A DNA stretch of 64,000 nucleotides from an uncultured Alphaproteobacteria bacterium (GTDB lineage Bacteria; Pseudomonadota; Alphaproteobacteria; Micropepsales; Micropepsaceae), in contig CAIOFO010000124.1 in NCBI GenBank assembly GCA_903857685.1, positions 1 through 64,000 of the forward strand, read 5' to 3'. The notes under the pieces were generated by a model. That model was given only the letters and a program-made list of their open reading frames with translations. It had not been told where the DNA came from and searched no databases. Positions 50,465-59,963 of the stretch are shown here, piece after piece (position 1 is the first letter of the stretch; each line of letters begins with the position of its first letter). Both the position numbers and the translations under genes were made by a program.

Positions 50465-50719
50465 TCAGCCCCCGCTCATCGGCGGCAGGAAGGCGATCTC
50501 GTCGTCATGGACGATGGGATGCGAAGGGTCGCGCACCAGCACCTGGTTGACGGCAATCTGGGTGCGCGCCGAATCCAGCGCCTTACCCAGCGCCGGCTCC
50601 GCCTCGGCCAGCCAATCCTTCAGCCCCGCAAGGGTGCGGACACCGCCGGGCAGCGTTACCTGCGCAAGCGCGGGATTGGCGATTTCGCGAAACCGCCCCA
50701 GGAAGACGAGCCGCGCCAT
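50465..50719 (-). CDS. moaD: Molybdopterin synthase sulfur carrier MoaD
   Basis: 84 residues from the ATG at 50719, ending in the required Gly-Gly (FLPPMSGG). The fold is the small beta-grasp of MoaD, starting MARLVFLGRFREIANPALAQ and containing VRDPSHPIVHDDEIAFLPP. It is one base after the moaA stop, and its thiocarboxylated C-terminus donates sulfur to MoaE. Confidence 0.93.
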   Translation of the reverse strand: MARLVFLGRFREIANPALAQVTLPGGVRTLAGLKDWLAEAEPALGKALDSARTQIAVNQVLVRDPSHPIVHDDEIAFLPPMSGG

Positions 50720-50720
50720 G

Positions 50721-51743
50721 CTAGCCGCCGGTGACCGACATGTGACGCCGCACGGCCGGGGCATCGCCCCGCACCGGAATGGTGAAATCATGCGCCTTGG
50801 GCTTTTTCAGGATCGCCGCGTCAATCGCGGCATTGAGCAGCGCATCGCCCTGCGATTGCCGGATGGGGGCGCGCAGATCCACCGCAGCGTCCTGGCCCAG
50901 ACACATATATAAAGTGCCAGAGCAGGTCAGGCGCACCCGGCTGCACGTGTCGCAGAAATTGTGGGTCAGCGGGGTAATGAAGCCCAGCGTGCCGCCGGTC
51001 TCCGCCACCCTGACATAGCGGGCCGGGCCGCTGGTGCGCTCCGGCAGGTCTGTCAAGGTCCAGAAAGAGCTGAGATCGAGGCGCACCTCTTCCAGCGAGA
51101 GGAACTGGTCGGTGCGGTCTTCGTCCACGGCGCCCAGCGGCATGGTTTCGATCAGGGTAATGCCCATGCCGCTTCCATGCGCCCATTGAATCAGGTCGGG
51201 CAGGTCGGCGGCATTGTCGTGGCGCAGCGCCACGGTGTTGATCTTGATCTTCATGCCTGCCGCCTTGGCCGCTTCAATGCCTTCCAGCACCTGGGGCAGG
51301 CAATCGCTGCGGGCAATGCGGGCAAAGGTGGAGCGGTCCAGGCTGTCGAGCGAGACATTGATGCGCCGGACGCCCGCCGCCGCCAAATCGTCGGCGAATT
51401 CGGCAAGCCGCACGCCATTGGTGGTGAGGGTGAGTTCCTTCAGCGCGCCGCTTTTCAGGTGGCGCGACAAGCCATTCACCAGATCCATGATGCCGCGCCG
51501 CATCAAAGGTTCGCCGCCGGTCAGGCGCAGATGCCTGACGCCGCGCCGGACAAAGGCGGTGCAGACCCGGTCCAGTTCCTCGATCGTTAGCAATTCGGAG
51601 CGGGGCAGAAATTCCATGCGCTCGCTCATGCAATAGGTGCAGCGCAGGTTGCAGCGGTCGGTGACCGAGACGCGGACATAATCTATGCCCCGGCCATAGG
51701 GGTCTATCAGGCTGGTGCTCTGGGCGGCGGCGGCGGCAGACAT
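50721..51743 (-). CDS. moaA: GTP 3',8-cyclase MoaA
   Basis: 340 residues from the ATG at 51743. The radical-SAM site is [15 protein letters not shown], and the C-terminal [4Fe-4S] site is [20 protein letters not shown]. The chain ends in the essential double glycine (SVTGG). It starts Moco synthesis by converting GTP to the 3',8-cyclo product. It is the first gene of moaADEBC and is divergent from the xdhC-type genes. Confidence 0.96.
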   Translation of the reverse strand: MSAAAAAQSTSLIDPYGRGIDYVRVSVTDRCNLRCTYCMSERMEFLPRSELLTIEELDRVCTAFVRRGVRHLRLTGGEPLMRRGIMDLVNGLSRHLKSGALKELTLTTNGVRLAEFADDLAAAGVRRINVSLDSLDRSTFARIARSDCLPQVLEGIEAAKAAGMKIKINTVALRHDNAADLPDLIQWAHGSGMGITLIETMPLGAVDEDRTDQFLSLEEVRLDLSSFWTLTDLPERTSGPARYVRVAETGGTLGFITPLTHNFCDTCSRVRLTCSGTLYMCLGQDAAVDLRAPIRQSQGDALLNAAIDAAILKKPKAHDFTIPVRGDAPAVRRHMSVTGG

Positions 51744-51833
51744 GGGAGCATGATAGCCGCTTTGATATAACGAAAAAAGCCCGGTTTTGGCCGAATCTGT
51801 GCCTGTCGGACGGCGGTAAATTGGGATATTGAT

Positions 51834-51857
51834 GGGCCGGAACATATATTCCGGGCC
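51834..51857. promoter_or_regulatory. Near-perfect palindrome before the xdhC-type gene
   Basis: GGCCGGAA-CATATA-TTCCGGGCC, with one mismatch in the outer arm, centred about 28 bases before the ATG at 51873, in the divergent region with moaA. It could be an operator for either gene. The binding protein is unknown. Confidence 0.4.
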
Positions 51858-51872
51858 AACCAGGAATCGCCG

Positions 51873-52202
51873 ATGTCGTTTCCCTCCACCGAAATAGACG
51901 TGCTGGAAACCGCCGCCGGATGGCTGGCGGAGGGTCATGGCGTGGCGCTGGCCACCGTGGTGCGGACATCGGGTTCGGCGCCGCGCCAGGCCGGCAGCCA
52001 TATCGCCATTCGCGATGACGGGCTGTTCGCCGGTTCGGTGTCGGCCGGTTGTGTCGAAGGCGTGATCATCGAGCAGGCGCAAACCGCCATGGCCGAGGGC
52101 AAGCAGCGCAATTTTGTTTTCGGCGTCAGCGATGACGGCATCCTGGGTCTGGGTCTCACCTGCGGCGGCGAGATCGAGATCCTGGTCGAGCCGATCCTCT
52201 GA
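51873..52202 (+). CDS. XdhC/CoxI N-terminal domain protein
   Basis: 109 residues with only the XdhC_CoxI N-terminal domain: [30 protein letters not shown], then [22 protein letters not shown] and [20 protein letters not shown]. XdhC proteins bind Mo-cytidine/molybdopterin cofactor and help sulfurate and insert it into xanthine-dehydrogenase-family enzymes. The Rossmann half is encoded by the next gene, which starts two bases after this stop, so the function is split into two chains. Confidence 0.88.
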   Translation: MSFPSTEIDVLETAAGWLAEGHGVALATVVRTSGSAPRQAGSHIAIRDDGLFAGSVSAGCVEGVIIEQAQTAMAEGKQRNFVFGVSDDGILGLGLTCGGEIEILVEPIL

Positions 52203-52203
52203 C

Positions 52204-53490
52204 ATGCGCCGGGCGATGCTGGAACAATTGCTGGCGATGCGGCAAGGCGGCCGTCCCGTCATCCGCGCCCTGGATGTGGAAAACGGCGAAGAAAAACTGA
52301 TTGACCCGGCCACCGATATATCGCCGCTGGGCCGGGCCGCCGCCCGCGCCCTGAGGGAAGATGCCAGCCAGCGCGTCACGCTGGGGAACCGCAACTGGTT
52401 CCTGACGGTCTACAACACGCCCTGGGAACTGGTGATCATCGGCGCGGTGCATATCGCCCAGGCGCTGGCCAGGCTGGGTGCGGCGATGGGCTATCGCGTG
52501 CGGGTGATCGATCCGCGCGGCGCCTATGCCGCCCCGGAACGTTTCGCCGGCGTGCGCGTGATCCAGAGCTGGCCCGAGGACGCCCTGGCCACTGAGCCAC
52601 TGACGGCGCGCAGCGCGTTGATCGCCTTGTCGCATGACATCAAGCTGGACGATCCCGCGCTGGCGGCGGCGCTGCGCTCGCCCGCCGGCTATATCGGCGC
52701 ACTGGGCTCGGTGCGCACCCATGCCAATCGCCTGGACCGGCTGGGCGCGCTGGGATTCAGCCAAGACGAATTGGCGCGCATTCACGGCCCGGTCGGACTT
52801 GCCATCGGGGCGCGCAGCCCCGGCGAAATCGCCATCGCCATCCTGGCACAGCTGGTGCGGCTGCGCCGCAAATCCACGCCCCGCATCGGCGGCGTGGTGC
52901 TGGCCGCCGGCCTGTCCCGCCGCATGGGACGCAACAAGCTGCTGGCGGAGCTGGACGGCAAGCCGCTGTTGCGCCATGCGGTGGAAGCGGCGCTGGCCAG
53001 CCGGCTCGATCCGGTGATCGTGGTGACCGGCCATGACGAAGCGGGCATCCGCAAGGCGCTGAGCGGCTTGAATGTGGTTTTCGCCCATAATCCGCGTTTC
53101 GCCGATGGCCTCAGCACATCGTTGCAGGCCGGCATCCGGGCTGTGCCCGGCGATTGCGACGGCGCCCTGGTGCTGCTGGGCGACATGCCCGGCATCACGG
53201 CGGACCTGATCGACCGCACCATCGCCGCTTTCGACCCGGCCCAGGGCCGCACCATCTGTGTTGCCGCAAAAAGCGGCAAGCGCGGCCATCCGGTTTTGTG
53301 GGGACGTCAATTTTTCGCCGAAATTGAAAGTCTTGGCGGTGACGCCGGGGCGCAGTCGCTGATGGCCCGGCATGCCGCCCAGGTCGGCGAGATCGAAAGT
53401 GCGGACGACGCGCCATTCGCCGATATTGATACCCCCGAGGCGCTGGCTGCCTATGCCGGCCGGTCGCTGGACGGCGCCGAAACCCTGTAA
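52204..53490 (+). CDS. XdhC Rossmann domain fused to MocA-like cytidylyltransferase
   Basis: 428 residues. Residues ~1-200 are the C-terminal XdhC/CoxI domain ([33 protein letters not shown] and [15 protein letters not shown]). Residues ~215-425 are an NTP-transferase domain of the MobA/MocA class: [77 protein letters not shown]. MocA makes the cytosine dinucleotide form of Moco used by xanthine-dehydrogenase-family enzymes. The fusion links cofactor synthesis and delivery to the three hydroxylases in the window. Confidence 0.9.
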   Translation: MRRAMLEQLLAMRQGGRPVIRALDVENGEEKLIDPATDISPLGRAAARALREDASQRVTLGNRNWFLTVYNTPWELVIIGAVHIAQALARLGAAMGYRVRVIDPRGAYAAPERFAGVRVIQSWPEDALATEPLTARSALIALSHDIKLDDPALAAALRSPAGYIGALGSVRTHANRLDRLGALGFSQDELARIHGPVGLAIGARSPGEIAIAILAQLVRLRRKSTPRIGGVVLAAGLSRRMGRNKLLAELDGKPLLRHAVEAALASRLDPVIVVTGHDEAGIRKALSGLNVVFAHNPRFADGLSTSLQAGIRAVPGDCDGALVLLGDMPGITADLIDRTIAAFDPAQGRTICVAAKSGKRGHPVLWGRQFFAEIESLGGDAGAQSLMARHAAQVGEIESADDAPFADIDTPEALAAYAGRSLDGAETL

Positions 53491-53564
53491 CGAAACCTCC
53501 CGCCGGACGAAGAGCCTTAAGGACAAGCGGCGAAGGCCGGGTTAGATTGGGCGGGGATGACCGC

Positions 53565-54452
53565 ATGACGATTCAAAGCGATGCCGCGCCGACGCCGCAT
53601 ATCCCGGAACGGATTCGCACCGCCCTGGGCCTGAGTCCATCCGGGCCGCATTATGCCTTTTACCGCCACAAGGGCCTGGTGCGCGCCGCGCACTGGATCA
53701 ACGCCCTTTGCCTGGCAATCCTGTTCATGAGCGGGCTCAACATCTTCAATGCCCATACCGCGCTTTACTGGGGCAACAGTTCGATTTTCGCTCATCCCAT
53801 CCTGGTGCTGGGCACTTATTACAATGACGATGGCGCGGTGACGCGCGGCGTCACCACCATCTTCGGCCATGAGTTCACCACCACCGGCCTGTTCGGCGCT
53901 TCGAACGAAGATGGCGTGCTCACCGGGCGCGGCTTTCCCAGCTGGGCCACCCTGCCCGGCCCCAACTGGCTGGCGATGGCGCGGCAATGGCATTTCGCCT
54001 TTGCCTGGCTCCTGGTGTTCAACGCCGTTGTTTTTTTCATCTACGGCATCTGGAGCCGGCATTTTGCCCGCGACCTTGCGCCGACGGCCAAGGACCTCAC
54101 CCATCTGCCGCGGGAAATCGCCGACCACGCGCGGCTGAAATTTCCCCATGGCGAGAAAGCCCGGCACTACAACGCCCTGCAGAAGCTGGCCTATTGCTTC
54201 GTGATTTTCATATTGGGGCCATTGATCGTGCTGACCGGGCTGACCATGTCGCCGACCATGGACAGCGCCTTTCCCCTGCTGGAAATTTTCGGCGGCCGGC
54301 AATCGGCCCGCACCATTCATTTCCTCTGCGCCTTCGGCTTTTTCGGATTCTTCCTTGTCCATGTCGCGATGGTGATCCTGTCGGGCAGCTGGAACAATCT
54401 GCGCTCCATGATCACCGGCTGGTATGTCATCCGCGGAAGGAAGCCGTCATGA
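53565..54452 (+). CDS. Cytochrome b561-type membrane subunit
   Basis: 295 residues from the ATG at 53565. About four helices with heme-ligand histidines: RAAHWINALCLAILFMSGLNIF, WHFAFAWLLVFNAVVFFIYGIW, NALQKLAYCFVIFILGPLIVLTG and ARTIHFLCAFGFFGFFLVHVAMV. The loops are longer than in minimal b561 proteins. Its stop overlaps the start of the downstream sulfite-oxidase-family gene (ATGA), so it is the membrane electron partner of that molybdoenzyme, probably linking it to quinone. Confidence 0.87.
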   Translation: MTIQSDAAPTPHIPERIRTALGLSPSGPHYAFYRHKGLVRAAHWINALCLAILFMSGLNIFNAHTALYWGNSSIFAHPILVLGTYYNDDGAVTRGVTTIFGHEFTTTGLFGASNEDGVLTGRGFPSWATLPGPNWLAMARQWHFAFAWLLVFNAVVFFIYGIWSRHFARDLAPTAKDLTHLPREIADHARLKFPHGEKARHYNALQKLAYCFVIFILGPLIVLTGLTMSPTMDSAFPLLEIFGGRQSARTIHFLCAFGFFGFFLVHVAMVILSGSWNNLRSMITGWYVIRGRKPS

Positions 54453-55216
54453 CCGACCGGCGCGGATTCCTCGGCCGGGCCGTGGCGGGCGCCAGCACCT
54501 TGCTGCTGGGCGGCTGCTATGACCTGTCGCAGAAGCCCTGGTTCACCAATGCCCTGGGCAAGGTCGAGGACCTCACTCATGCCGCCCAGAATCTGATTGC
54601 CGGGCCGCAGGCGCTGGCGCCGGAATTCACCAAGGCCGATATCGCGCCGGTGTTTCGCGCCAATGGCACGCTCGATCCCGGCACGCCGGAATATGCCGGT
54701 CATGTCGGCAGCGGCTTCAAGAATTGGCGGATCACGGTGACCGGCCTGGTTGCGCATCCCTTGTCGCTGTCCCTGGACGATTTGCGCAGGTTGCCGGCGC
54801 GCACCCAGATCACCCGGCATGACTGTGTCGAGGGCTGGAGCTGCATCGGCGAATGGACCGGGCCGCAGCTTTCCCGCATCCTGGCGGCAGCAGCGCCAAA
54901 GCCCGAAGCCCGCTATGCCGTGTTCTATTGCGCCGACCCGATGACGGCGGAAGGCGATCCCAGCCACAATTACTATGAGAGCATGGACCTCTCCGAGGCG
55001 ATGCACCCCCAGACCATCCTGGCCTATCAGATGAACGGCGCGCCCCTGACCGTCCCGCATGGCGCGCCGGTGCGCCTGAGGGCCGAGCGCCAGTTGGGCT
55101 ACAAGCAGCCCAAATATGTCCAGCGCATCGACCTGGTGGCGGATTATTCCGCCATCCAGGGCGGCAAGGGCGGTTATTGGGAGGATCTGGGCTATACTTG
55201 GTATGGCGGCATCTGA
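54449..55216 (+). CDS. Sulfite-oxidase-family molybdoenzyme, Tat lipoprotein
   Basis: 255 residues. The N-terminus has a Tat motif (TDRRGFLGRAVAG) followed by a lipobox (LLLGGC), so the enzyme should be tethered to a membrane facing the periplasm. The Mo-binding fold includes WRITVTGLVAHPLSLSLDDL, and the Mo-ligand cysteine is in TRHDCVEGWSCIGEW; YVQRIDLVADYSAIQGG and GYWEDLGYTWYGG end the protein. It belongs to the YedY/MsrP and SorA class. Coupling to cytochrome b is typical. The substrate could be sulfite, methionine sulfoxide or another oxide. Confidence 0.88.
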   Translation: MTDRRGFLGRAVAGASTLLLGGCYDLSQKPWFTNALGKVEDLTHAAQNLIAGPQALAPEFTKADIAPVFRANGTLDPGTPEYAGHVGSGFKNWRITVTGLVAHPLSLSLDDLRRLPARTQITRHDCVEGWSCIGEWTGPQLSRILAAAAPKPEARYAVFYCADPMTAEGDPSHNYYESMDLSEAMHPQTILAYQMNGAPLTVPHGAPVRLRAERQLGYKQPKYVQRIDLVADYSAIQGGKGGYWEDLGYTWYGGI

Positions 55217-55228
55217 CCGCCAGGGCGT

Positions 55229-55246
55229 CTGATCGCAATCGATCAG
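55229..55246. promoter_or_regulatory. Palindrome CTGATCGCAATCGATCAG
   Basis: Perfect seven-base arms around CAAT, between the molybdoenzyme stop and the NHL-protein start. It could be an operator or a weak terminator stem. It is not an FNR box: the TGAT/ATCA half-sites are eight bases apart. Confidence 0.35.
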
Positions 55247-55275
55247 GCAATTAGAAAATATTGGGGAGCGATCAT

Positions 55276-56391
55276 ATGAAACACCATGTTGTGCTTTTGC
55301 TTGCCGTGCTCTTGGGCGCCAGCGCGCTGACAGGAGCCCAGGCCCAGATTTCCACCAAGGAGCAGCAGGCCGCCACCGACGCGATCGACGCCAGGACTCC
55401 GAAACTGAAATACAAGGAGGAAGTCCTGCAACTGCTGGTGCCCGGCTATACGATGGGCCAGACCGTCGGCGTTGACGTCAATTCCAAAAATCACATTTTC
55501 GTCTATTCGCGCACCAATCCCCAGGGCATCGCCCGTGGCGGCATTGCGGCGATGTTGTGGGAATTCGACCAGAACGGAAAATTCGTCAAGGAATGGGGTC
55601 CGCATAACTATGCCGCTTCCTTCGCCCATTCCGTTCGCGTCGACGGCAGCGACAATGTCTGGCAGGTGGATGAAGGCTCGGGAATGATCGTCAAGTACAA
55701 TCCCAAGGGTGTACCCGTCGAGCAATTGGGCCGCACGCCCGAATCCATCGATTACCTGGAGCAGATGGTGGAAAAACGCGGCCGCGGTTACGAAGGCGAC
55801 GCCCGCAATATCGGCAAGCCGGTGGACGAGGTGAAAATGCTTCACCCCACCGGGACGATCGGTACCTTCAACCGCCCCACCGATGTCGCCTGGGATTCGA
55901 GCGGCAACATCTTCGTCACCGATGGCTATGGCAATTCGCGCCTCGTCAAGATCGCGCCGGGCGGCCATTGGTTGAAATCGGTGGGGACATGGGGAACCGG
56001 GACCGACCAGTTCAACATCATCCACAGCGTCGCGGTTGACGCCAAGAACAATGTCTATACCGCCGACCGCAACAATCACCGCATCCAGGTCTATGACGAC
56101 AATCTGAACTTCAAAAAATCCATCACCGGCGAAGGCGCCCCCTGGGGCCTGTGCATTCCGCGCGCCGACGCCAGCGGCAAGCAGTATGTCTTCAGTTCCG
56201 ACGGCACCTCGGGCAAGCTCTACAAGATCGATCTGGCCAGCGGCAAAGTGGTGGGCTGGGCGCAAACCAGCCTGGGCCGCGGCGAGGACGATGCCGGCCG
56301 CCTCATCCACGAGATCGGCTGCAAGGATCCCAATGTCGTCTATCTGGGTTCGGGCATCCTGTGGAACGTCACCAAGATCACCATCCAGTAG
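55276..56391 (+). CDS. Secreted NHL-repeat beta-propeller protein
   Basis: 371 residues from the ATG at 55276. A signal peptide ends at TGAQAQIS. Several NHL repeats are visible: VGVDVNSKNHIFVYSRT, HSVRVDGSDNVWQVDEG, FNRPTDVAWDSSGNIFVTDGYGNSRLVKIAPGG, and HSVAVDAKNNVYTADRNNHRIQVYD. These resemble the propeller of peptidyl-alpha-hydroxyglycine lyase-type proteins, but no enzyme activity should be assumed. It is followed by a strong terminator and stands alone. Confidence 0.85.
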   Translation: MKHHVVLLLAVLLGASALTGAQAQISTKEQQAATDAIDARTPKLKYKEEVLQLLVPGYTMGQTVGVDVNSKNHIFVYSRTNPQGIARGGIAAMLWEFDQNGKFVKEWGPHNYAASFAHSVRVDGSDNVWQVDEGSGMIVKYNPKGVPVEQLGRTPESIDYLEQMVEKRGRGYEGDARNIGKPVDEVKMLHPTGTIGTFNRPTDVAWDSSGNIFVTDGYGNSRLVKIAPGGHWLKSVGTWGTGTDQFNIIHSVAVDAKNNVYTADRNNHRIQVYDDNLNFKKSITGEGAPWGLCIPRADASGKQYVFSSDGTSGKLYKIDLASGKVVGWAQTSLGRGEDDAGRLIHEIGCKDPNVVYLGSGILWNVTKITIQ

Positions 56392-56412
56392 AATCAAAAC
56401 TTGCCACAGTAG

Positions 56413-56446
56413 GAAAGGCAGGCCTCGCGGCCTGCCTTTCTTTTTT
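56413..56446 (+). terminator. Rho-independent terminator after the NHL gene
   Basis: GAAAGGCAGGCC / GGCCTGCCTTTC, 12 perfect pairs with loop TCGC, followed by a seven-T run. It separates the NHL gene from the convergent pyruvate carboxylase gene. Confidence 0.92.
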
Positions 56447-56466
56447 GCGGATTCGCGCTTCTGCGA

Positions 56467-59400
56467 TCAAGCCTTTGGCGGCACGATCACGGCCAGCAGG
56501 TCCTTGGCTTCGACCTGCGCCCCGGCGGTGACCAGCAATTCCGCGACCACACCATCGCGCGGCGCATGCAGCGCGGTTTCCATCTTCATCGCTTCCATGG
56601 TCAGTAGCACATCGCCCGCCTTCAGCGTATCGCCGACCTTGATCGCCACCGAGGAAATGGCGCCGGGCATCGGCGCGGAAACATGGCTGTCGTCGCCGTC
56701 ATTGGCCTTGCGCCGCACCGGATGGGTGGCGGCAAAGCTGCGGTTGGGCACCACGATGGTGCGCGGTTGGCCGTTCAGTTCGAAAAAGACCCTGACCTGG
56801 CCGTCATCCTCGGTTTCGCCCACTACCTGCAGCACCACCACCAGCGCCTTGCCGGCTTCGATCTCGATGCTGACTTCCTGGCCCAGTTTCATGCCGTAGA
56901 AATAGACCATGGTCGGCAGCACCGAGACCGGGCCGTATTTGCGGGTGGCGCCGGAAAACTCGCTGAACACCTTGGGATACATCAGGTAGGACGCCAGGTC
57001 GGCATCGTTCAGGGGACGGCCGGCGCGCTTTTCACCTTCGGCGCGCAGGCCTTCCAGATCGGCCTGTCCCAGCAGCGAACCCGGCCGCACCGTAATCGGC
57101 GTTTCATCCTTGAGCACGATTTTCTGCAGCTGCTTGGGCCAGCCGCCGGGCGGCTGGCCGAGATCGCCGCGCATCATCTCCACCACCGAAGCGGGAAAGG
57201 CGATGTCGCGGCCGGGATCCAGAACGTCCGCGGCGCTCAATTCCTGCGACACCATGGTGAGCGCCATGTCGCCCACCACCTTGGAGGACGGCGTCACCTT
57301 GACGATATCGCCGAACAGGTCATTGGCGGTGCGATAGGCGCTCGCCACTTCATGCCAGCGCGTTTCCAGTCCCAGCCCGCGCGCCTGTTCGCGCAGATTG
57401 GTGAACTGGCCGCCCGGCATTTCATGCAGATAGACTTCCGAGGCGCCCGCCTTGAGGTCGCTTTCAAAGGCGGCATATTGGCTGCGCACCGCTTCCCAGT
57501 AGAAACTGAGTTCACGGATGGCGCGCCCGTCCAGCCCGGTGTCGCGTTCGGTGTGGCGCAGCGCCTCGACCAGCGAACCCAGGCAGGGCTGGGAGGTGGT
57601 GCCCGACATGGAATCCATCGCTGCGTCCACCGCGTCCACGCCGGCGTCAATCGCCGCCAGCACGCTGGCGGCGGCAACACCGGACGTATCATGGGTGTGC
57701 AGGTGGATGGGAATGCCGACGTCCTCCTTCAGCGCCTTGACCAATATGCGCGCCGCGGGAGCCTTGAGCAGGCCGGCCATATCCTTGATGGAGAGGATGT
57801 GGCAACCGGCCTTTTCCAGTTCCCTGGCCAGCCCGACATAATATTTGAGCGAGTATTTGGCCCGGGCCGGATCGAGGATGTCGCCGGTATAGCAGACAGC
57901 GCCTTCGGCCAGCTTGCCTTCCGCCAGCACCGCGTCAATCGCCACGCGCATGTTTTCGACCCAGTTGAGGCAGTCGAAGATGCGGAACAGGTCGATGCCT
58001 CCCTGGGCCGCCTGCTTGACGAAGAACTTCACCACATTGTCGGGATAGTTGGTGTAGCCGACGCCATTGGCGCCGCGCAGCAGCATCTGTAGCAGCACAT
58101 TGGGGGCGGCGGCGCGCAAACTGGTCAGCCGCTCCCAGGGGTCTTCGGTAAGGAAGCGCATCGCCACGTCGAAAGTGGCGCCGCCCCAGCATTCCAGCGA
58201 GAAAAGCCCAGGCAAGCCGCGGCGATAGGCGTCCGTCACCGCCAGCATGTCGAAGCTGCGCATGCGGGTGGCGAGCAGGGATTGGTGCGCGTCGCGCATG
58301 GTGGTGTCGGTGACCAGGACCCGTTTCTGCTGCAGCATCCAGGCGGCAAATTTTTTCGGCCCCAGCCGGTCGAGCAGTTGCTTGCTGCCTTCGGATGCCG
58401 GCGGTTCCGGAAATTTCGGCGGCTCGGGCTTGCGCAGATTGGCCGGCGGCAAGGCGCGGCCCTTCAGTTCCGGTTGGCCGTTCACCGTGACGTCGGCGAT
58501 ATAGGTGAGCAGCTTGGTGGCGCGGTCGCTGCGCTTCTTGAACTGGAACAGCGCCGGGGTGTTGTCGATGAAACGGGTGGTGATGTTGTTGCTGCGGAAA
58601 TCGGGATGCGCCAGCACCGCTTCCAGGAAGGCCAGATTGGTGGCGACGCCGCGAATGCGGTACTCGCGCAGCGCCCGCTCCATCCGCACCACCGCTTCCT
58701 CGGCGGTGGGCGCCCAGGCGGTGACTTTTTCCAGCAGCGGATCGTAATGGCGCGTCACCACCGCGCCGGAATAAGCCGTGCCGCCATCCACGCGGATGCC
58801 GAAGCCGAAAGCGCCGCGATAGGCGGTGATGCGACCATAGTCGGGAATGAAGTTGTTCTCGGGATTCTCCGTGGTGATGCGGCACTGGATGGCGTGGCCG
58901 CTGAGGCGGATATCGGATTGCGGCGGAATGCCGGTTTCCTCCAGCACACCGATGCGCTTGCCCTCGGCGATGCGGATCTGCGCCTTGACGATGTCCAGCC
59001 CGGTGACGACCTCGGTCACGGTATGCTCGACCTGGATGCGCGGATTGACCTCGATGAAATAGAAATCGCCCGTGTCGCTGTCGACCAGAAATTCCACCGT
59101 GCCGGCGCCGACATAATTGGTCGCCTTGCCGATCGCCAGGGCGGCTGCGGTCATGCCGCTGCGGGTCTTGTCGGGAATCCCGGTGGCGGGGGCGCGCTCG
59201 ATCACTTTCTGGTGGCGGCGCTGGATGGTGCAGTCGCGCTCGAACAGATGCACCAGATTGCCATGGCGGTCGCCCAGGATCTGCACCTCGATATGGCGGG
59301 CTTTGGTGACCAGCTTCTCGAAATAGACTTCGTCCTTGCCGAAGGCGGCCTTGGCTTCGCGCCGCGCCAGCGCCACCGCCTCGACCACGCCATCGGCAGA

Positions 59401-59928
59401 CTGCAAGGGCCGCATGCCGCGGCCGCCGCCGCCCCAGGAGGCTTTCAGCATCACCGGATAGCCGATGCTTTCGGCCAGCTTTTTCACGGTCGCGGCATCA
59501 TCGGGCAGTGGCGTGGTTGCCGGCATCACCGGCACCTTGCCCGCGATGGCCAGATTGCGGGCCGACACCTTGTTGCCCAAGTCGCGCATGGTCTGGGGCG
59601 ACGGACCGATGAAGATGATGCCAGCCTCGGCGCAGGCTTCGGCGAATTCCGGGCTTTCCGAGAGAAAGCCGTAGCCGGGATGGATGGCGTCCACCTTGGC
59701 CGCTTTGGCGACGCGGATGATGTTGTCGATCGAGAGATAGGCCTCGATCGGTCCCTGCCCCGCGCCGATCAGGTAGGCTTCATCCGCCTTGAAGCGGTGC
59801 AGCGAGAAGCGATCCTCCTGGGCATAGATCGCCACAGTGCGAATGCCCAGTTCGGCGGCGGCGCGGAAAACGCGGATGGCAATTTCCGAGCGGTTGGCGA
59901 CCAGAAGTTTCTGTATCTGGGATGACAT
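56467..59928 (-). CDS. pyc: Pyruvate carboxylase
   Basis: 1153 residues, full length. The ATP-grasp biotin carboxylase domain covers ~1-455 (SWGGGGRGMRPLQS, FERDCTIQRRHQKVIERAPA, EVNPRIQVEHTVTEVVTG). The pyruvate carboxyltransferase domain is ~540-830 (TTMRDAHQSLLATRMRS, LECWGGATFDVAMRFL). The C-terminal biotin carrier has the biotinyl lysine in LLTMEAMKMETALHAP. It makes oxaloacetate from pyruvate for anaplerosis, which also supplies succinyl-CoA for heme. The ATG at 59928 is preferred over 59949. No regulator is adjacent. Confidence 0.97.
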   Translation of the reverse strand: MSSQIQKLLVANRSEIAIRVFRAAAELGIRTVAIYAQEDRFSLHRFKADEAYLIGAGQGPIEAYLSIDNIIRVAKAAKVDAIHPGYGFLSESPEFAEACAEAGIIFIGPSPQTMRDLGNKVSARNLAIAGKVPVMPATTPLPDDAATVKKLAESIGYPVMLKASWGGGGRGMRPLQSADGVVEAVALARREAKAAFGKDEVYFEKLVTKARHIEVQILGDRHGNLVHLFERDCTIQRRHQKVIERAPATGIPDKTRSGMTAAALAIGKATNYVGAGTVEFLVDSDTGDFYFIEVNPRIQVEHTVTEVVTGLDIVKAQIRIAEGKRIGVLEETGIPPQSDIRLSGHAIQCRITTENPENNFIPDYGRITAYRGAFGFGIRVDGGTAYSGAVVTRHYDPLLEKVTAWAPTAEEAVVRMERALREYRIRGVATNLAFLEAVLAHPDFRSNNITTRFIDNTPALFQFKKRSDRATKLLTYIADVTVNGQPELKGRALPPANLRKPEPPKFPEPPASEGSKQLLDRLGPKKFAAWMLQQKRVLVTDTTMRDAHQSLLATRMRSFDMLAVTDAYRRGLPGLFSLECWGGATFDVAMRFLTEDPWERLTSLRAAAPNVLLQMLLRGANGVGYTNYPDNVVKFFVKQAAQGGIDLFRIFDCLNWVENMRVAIDAVLAEGKLAEGAVCYTGDILDPARAKYSLKYYVGLARELEKAGCHILSIKDMAGLLKAPAARILVKALKEDVGIPIHLHTHDTSGVAAASVLAAIDAGVDAVDAAMDSMSGTTSQPCLGSLVEALRHTERDTGLDGRAIRELSFYWEAVRSQYAAFESDLKAGASEVYLHEMPGGQFTNLREQARGLGLETRWHEVASAYRTANDLFGDIVKVTPSSKVVGDMALTMVSQELSAADVLDPGRDIAFPASVVEMMRGDLGQPPGGWPKQLQKIVLKDETPITVRPGSLLGQADLEGLRAEGEKRAGRPLNDADLASYLMYPKVFSEFSGATRKYGPVSVLPTMVYFYGMKLGQEVSIEIEAGKALVVVLQVVGETEDDGQVRVFFELNGQPRTIVVPNRSFAATHPVRRKANDGDDSHVSAPMPGAISSVAIKVGDTLKAGDVLLTMEAMKMETALHAPRDGVVAELLVTAGAQVEAKDLLAVIVPPKA

Positions 59929-59963
59929 GCGATCTAAATCTGGAGACAATTCGTGAAAGGGCG

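Noticed and set aside
55229-55246. A sixth FNR box
   Set aside because: The TGAT and ATCA half-sites are separated by eight bases instead of four, and the outer T/A are missing.
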